Origin: JAENVT01 sp040005915
Lineage (GTDB): Bacteria; Actinomycetota; Acidimicrobiia; Acidimicrobiales; Ilumatobacteraceae
Direction: 5' to 3'
Assembly: GCA_040005915.1 (NCBI GenBank)
Contig: JBDTYA010000112.1
Span: 1 to 7,676 of the forward strand
Length of the DNA stretch: 7,676 bases
Positions 5,094 to 7,676 of this stretch are shown here, one piece after another (positions within the stretch are counted from its first letter, which is position 1; each line of letters opens with the position of its first letter). Under the pieces are notes generated by a model. The model saw nothing but the letters and a program-made list of their open reading frames with translations, made no database searches and had not been told where the DNA came from. Both the position numbers and the translations under genes were made by a program.

Positions 5094-7616
5094 TCAGTCG
5101 CCCTGCGAACGACCGAGCAACGCGCTCCTGGTCCGTCCGATGATCGTTGCGACCGGAAGCGATGTACCGATGATCCAGAGCTCGTCGGCTCGGTCCTCGC
5201 CGAGCTCGGTGATCACCGACGCCCGCGCCTCGAACGCCAGGTCCCGGAGGGTGGTCATGACGGGCGGGCCGCCCATCGTGGTTCGCGCCTCGATCGCTCC
5301 GAGTACCACCGCAGCGAGTTCGTGCTGGCCGATGCGATCGAGCGCGATCACACAACGCGACAAGGTGTGCCACTGCTGCGCCCACTCACCTGCCCGATAC
5401 CACGTGTCGACCATCTCAGCGAGTCCTCGGCACCCTTCTTGGAGCAGACCTTGGTGAACGAGCAGCCCACTCGCCTCGGTGCGTGCGAACGCGCTGATCC
5501 ACCGGTTTCCGGCCGAGCGCCCCAACCGATCGGCGGCGGCGAACGCATCCAATGCCGAGTCGTCGTCGCGTGCTGCGAATCCTTCGGCGACAGATGCCGA
5601 CGCGAGATCGGTGGGGCTCCCGGTGCGCCTACCGGCCTGGCGGGCGAGGGCGATCAACCGCTCCGCCTCGTCGAGTCGCCCGAGCGAACTCGATGCAATC
5701 GATGCCATGTAGTAGGCGTGGACGAGTCTCGAATCATTGTGGGCTGCCTCGGCGAGCTCGATCAGGCGAACGCCCTCGATCAGCCCTCGCTCGATCTCGC
5801 CGGTGGCATACCTGACGTTGGCCAGGACTCGTTCGACGAGGCCGCTCGGGGTTGCCCCCTGTGCGATCTCGACGGCTCTGGCGGACTCGGCGAGCGACAC
5901 GGCAGCTGCGAACTCACCCCGAACCCAGGCGCCGTACGCCCTCACCCCCATCACCACCGAATGAAGTGGATGGTCGACTCCGCCGAGCTGCGACGCTGCG
6001 TCGGCCCACTGGAAGACCTCGTAGCGCAAGCTCCGCATCGCGTACTCGCGAATCGAGGTGATCAGCCGGTAGGCCATATCGAAGTCGCCGATGTCGAGCG
6101 CGAATCGTTGGGCCGCGCGCAGGTCGGCGAACGACGCGTCGGCCCTGGCGAACGCATGGCTCTCGTGCGCCGTTTGCAGGTCGAGCTCCACCGATCGGCC
6201 GAGGGACGCGAACTGCGCAGCGTGCGCGGAGAACAGATCGACACTTCGCTGATCGTCCAGCCGCTGCCTGCCGTACTCTCGCAATGTCTCCAACATCTCG
6301 TAACGAGTCCCACCGGTCGGGGGCCGGCGGACAGCGAGCATCGACCGCTGGGTCAGCCGAGTCAGCGTGTCGAGCACGTCCTCGCCACGGCAGACGGACT
6401 CGGCCGCACCGAGATCGAACTGCCCGGCGAAGACGGACAGTGATTCGAACAGCCGTCGTTCGTCGTCCTCGAGCAGTTCATACGACCAGCTGATCGTGTC
6501 GTACATCGTTCGGTGCCTCGGGTCGGCGCCACGCCGGACTCCCTTGAGCAGGCGGAACCGCTCGTCGAGGCGGCGGGCGATCTCCGTGACGTCGATCGCT
6601 CTGGCGCGCGACGCAGCAAGTTCGATGGCGAGCGGAATGCCGTCGAGACGAGCACAGATCTCGACGACAGCCGGCGCAGTGATCGAGTTGAACTCGAACG
6701 CCGGATCAGCGGCGCGCGCCCGATCGACGAAGAGTGCGACCGCGGGCACCGCTGCCATGTCGACGACCGACGCGGCCTCGATGTCGGCGGTCCCCAACGG
6801 CTCGACTGTCCACACGTGCTCCCCGCTCACGGCCAGGGGTTCGCGACTCGTCGCCACGATCGCAACCTGGGGAGCGGCGCGAAGAATGTGATCGGCCAGC
6901 ACGGCGATGGACTCGATGAGGTGCTCGCAGTTGTCGAGCAGGAGGAGCGCGCACCGCGGCCGCAGCATGTCGACGATCGCCTCTTCGATCGATTTCTCAT
7001 GAGATGTGTTGACATCCAACGCGGTGGCGAACGCCCCAAACGCGTCGTCGTCGTCCATGACCGTCACCAGCTCGACGACGAACACCCCGTCGGGGTAACG
7101 ATGGGCAATCCGATGAGCGAGCTCGAAACCGATCGAGGTCTTTCCGACTCCTCCCGTCCCGACCAGGGTCACGAGTCGATTCCTGGCCTGGTCTTCGAGG
7201 AGCCGTGCGAGGAGATCCTCCCTTCCGATCAGCGGCTGTAACGCGGCGGGCAGCAATGGGCGGGGGTCGCCGTTGATGGTGGCGCCGTCGGGGCGGGGAC
7301 GTTCCTCGGCCACACGAACCTCGGCGACGAACTCGTACCCCTTGCCGTGCACCGTGCGGATCACCCGTTGGGTCTTGCCATCATCTCCGACCGCCCGCCT
7401 GGCGGATTTGATCCGGGTCGTCAAGGCCGACTCGCTCACGAAGCGGTCGCCCCAGATCTGATCGAGGAGTTCCTCCTTGCGGACTACCTCGCCGTGTCGC
7501 TTGATCAGGCAGCAGAGCAGGTCGAACACCTGGGGCTCGACCCGGACGTCGCTGCCGCAGCGGCGCAGCACCACACGCGCCGTGTCCAATTCGAAGTCCC
7601 CGAAAGCCAAGATCAC
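5094..7616 (-). CDS. STAND-type transcriptional regulator: OmpR-type winged helix, NB-ARC-like ATPase, helical repeats
   Basis: This is a large signal-responsive regulator of about 840 residues. Numbering below counts from the upstream GTG at 7625. A winged-helix domain of the OmpR/CadC (Trans_reg_C) type covers about 5-103: FGDFELD, EPQVFDLLCCLIKRHGEVVRKEELLDQIWG, and the wing VIRTVHGKGYEFV. A short linker leads to a STAND ATPase (about 130-345) with Walker A GTGGVGKT (156-163), Walker B ALLLLDNCEH (226-235), the ATSREPL motif (258-264) and GIPLAIELAASRARA (329-343). The HRTMYDTISWSYELL block (371-385) follows, as in many actinobacterial LuxR/AfsR-like regulators. The remainder (about 460-843) is alpha-helical and TPR-like, probably the sensor. 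No BTAD domain is present, so it is not a true SARP/AfsR. I prefer the GTG at 7616 because GAGGG (7629-7625) sits eight bases ahead; 7625 is the alternative, adding three residues. It converges on the osmC-FMO operon and may control it. Confidence 0.92.
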   Translation of the reverse strand: MILAFGDFELDTARVVLRRCGSDVRVEPQVFDLLCCLIKRHGEVVRKEELLDQIWGDRFVSESALTTRIKSARRAVGDDGKTQRVIRTVHGKGYEFVAEVRVAEERPRPDGATINGDPRPLLPAALQPLIGREDLLARLLEDQARNRLVTLVGTGGVGKTSIGFELAHRIAHRYPDGVFVVELVTVMDDDDAFGAFATALDVNTSHEKSIEEAIVDMLRPRCALLLLDNCEHLIESIAVLADHILRAAPQVAIVATSREPLAVSGEHVWTVEPLGTADIEAASVVDMAAVPAVALFVDRARAADPAFEFNSITAPAVVEICARLDGIPLAIELAASRARAIDVTEIARRLDERFRLLKGVRRGADPRHRTMYDTISWSYELLEDDERRLFESLSVFAGQFDLGAAESVCRGEDVLDTLTRLTQRSMLAVRRPPTGGTRYEMLETLREYGRQRLDDQRSVDLFSAHAAQFASLGRSVELDLQTAHESHAFARADASFADLRAAQRFALDIGDFDMAYRLITSIREYAMRSLRYEVFQWADAASQLGGVDHPLHSVVMGVRAYGAWVRGEFAAAVSLAESARAVEIAQGATPSGLVERVLANVRYATGEIERGLIEGVRLIELAEAAHNDSRLVHAYYMASIASSSLGRLDEAERLIALARQAGRRTGSPTDLASASVAEGFAARDDDSALDAFAAADRLGRSAGNRWISAFARTEASGLLVHQGLLQEGCRGLAEMVDTWYRAGEWAQQWHTLSRCVIALDRIGQHELAAVVLGAIEARTTMGGPPVMTTLRDLAFEARASVITELGEDRADELWIIGTSLPVATIIGRTRSALLGRSQGD

Positions 7617-7624
7617 CGGCACCA

Positions 7625-7629
7625 CCCTC
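7625..7629 (-). promoter_or_regulatory. Ribosome binding site choosing the regulator start
   Basis: On the minus strand GAGGG ends eight bases before the GTG at 7616-7614. It abuts and overlaps the alternative GTG at 7625, which therefore cannot use it. This favours a product beginning MILAFGDFELD, a typical winged-helix N-terminus. Confidence 0.5.
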
Positions 7630-7640
7630 GCGCTCGCCGG

Positions 7641-7646
7641 ATCCTA
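7641..7646 (-). promoter_or_regulatory. Candidate -10 box of the STAND regulator
   Basis: TAGGAT on the minus strand fits TANNNT. It would place the transcript start near 7634, leaving an 18-nt leader that just contains the GAGGG ribosome binding site. No -35 match is visible at 16-18 bp, and the window ends shortly beyond. Confidence 0.33.
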
Positions 7647-7676
7647 GTGTGCAAGTCAGGCGACCCATGGGCTTGA

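Noticed and set aside
4929..6443. Long plus-strand open frame (504 codons) antisense to the STAND regulator
   Set aside because: It starts inside the FMO-like gene and its translation is low-complexity, rich in Arg, Ser and Gly, with no domain motif. The opposite strand has a full set of STAND motifs, so this is a shadow frame of GC-rich DNA.
7347..7676. Plus-strand open frame at the right edge of the window
   Set aside because: It lies entirely antisense to the winged-helix domain and upstream region of the regulator and shows no recognisable protein features.

Overview
The window is GC-rich, gene-dense DNA. Its coding style (GTG starts, little SD signal at several genes, TANNNT-type -10 boxes close to starts) and gene content (a STAND-type winged-helix regulator, an N-terminally extended OsmC-family protein, a flavin monooxygenase-like enzyme) suggest an actinobacterium. 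The texture is reminiscent of marine Acidimicrobiia, but the lineage is inference only. No RNA genes, insertion sequences, phage genes or CRISPR arrays were seen.

Layout. Positions 1-125 hold the 5' end of an unrecognised minus-strand gene, divergent from an AraC/NimR-like regulator (171-965, +). This regulator runs tail-to-tail into a membrane-anchored endonuclease/exonuclease/phosphatase (EEP) family protein (952-2172, -), and the two coding regions overlap by 14 bp. Upstream of the EEP gene, on the same strand, is a class I SAM-dependent methyltransferase (2237-3085, -). The 64-bp gap between them contains a nested inverted repeat and a good candidate for a leaderless promoter of the EEP gene.

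A 185-bp divergent intergenic region (3086-3270) separates the methyltransferase from a two-gene operon on the plus strand: an OsmC-family protein (3271-3834) and an FMO-like NAD(P)/FAD oxidoreductase (3845-5074). This intergenic region is the most structured part of the window. It has two different sets of direct repeats, both with an exact 11-bp period, a GC-rich hairpin just ahead of the osmC ribosome binding site, no TA dinucleotide at all (so no canonical -10 box), and a GGAAT-N18-GTG element resembling SigR/SigH-type stress promoters.

The right third is one large convergent gene (5094-7616, -). It encodes an OmpR-type winged-helix domain fused to a STAND/NB-ARC-like ATPase and an alpha-helical repeat C-terminus.

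Working hypothesis (inference): the STAND regulator, the osmC-FMO operon and perhaps the divergent methyltransferase form one response module. The OmpR-type DNA-binding domain would recognise the 11-bp-periodic repeats in the 3086-3270 region. The enzymes suggest handling of peroxides, electrophiles or a small xenobiotic, but the sequence does not reveal the substrate.
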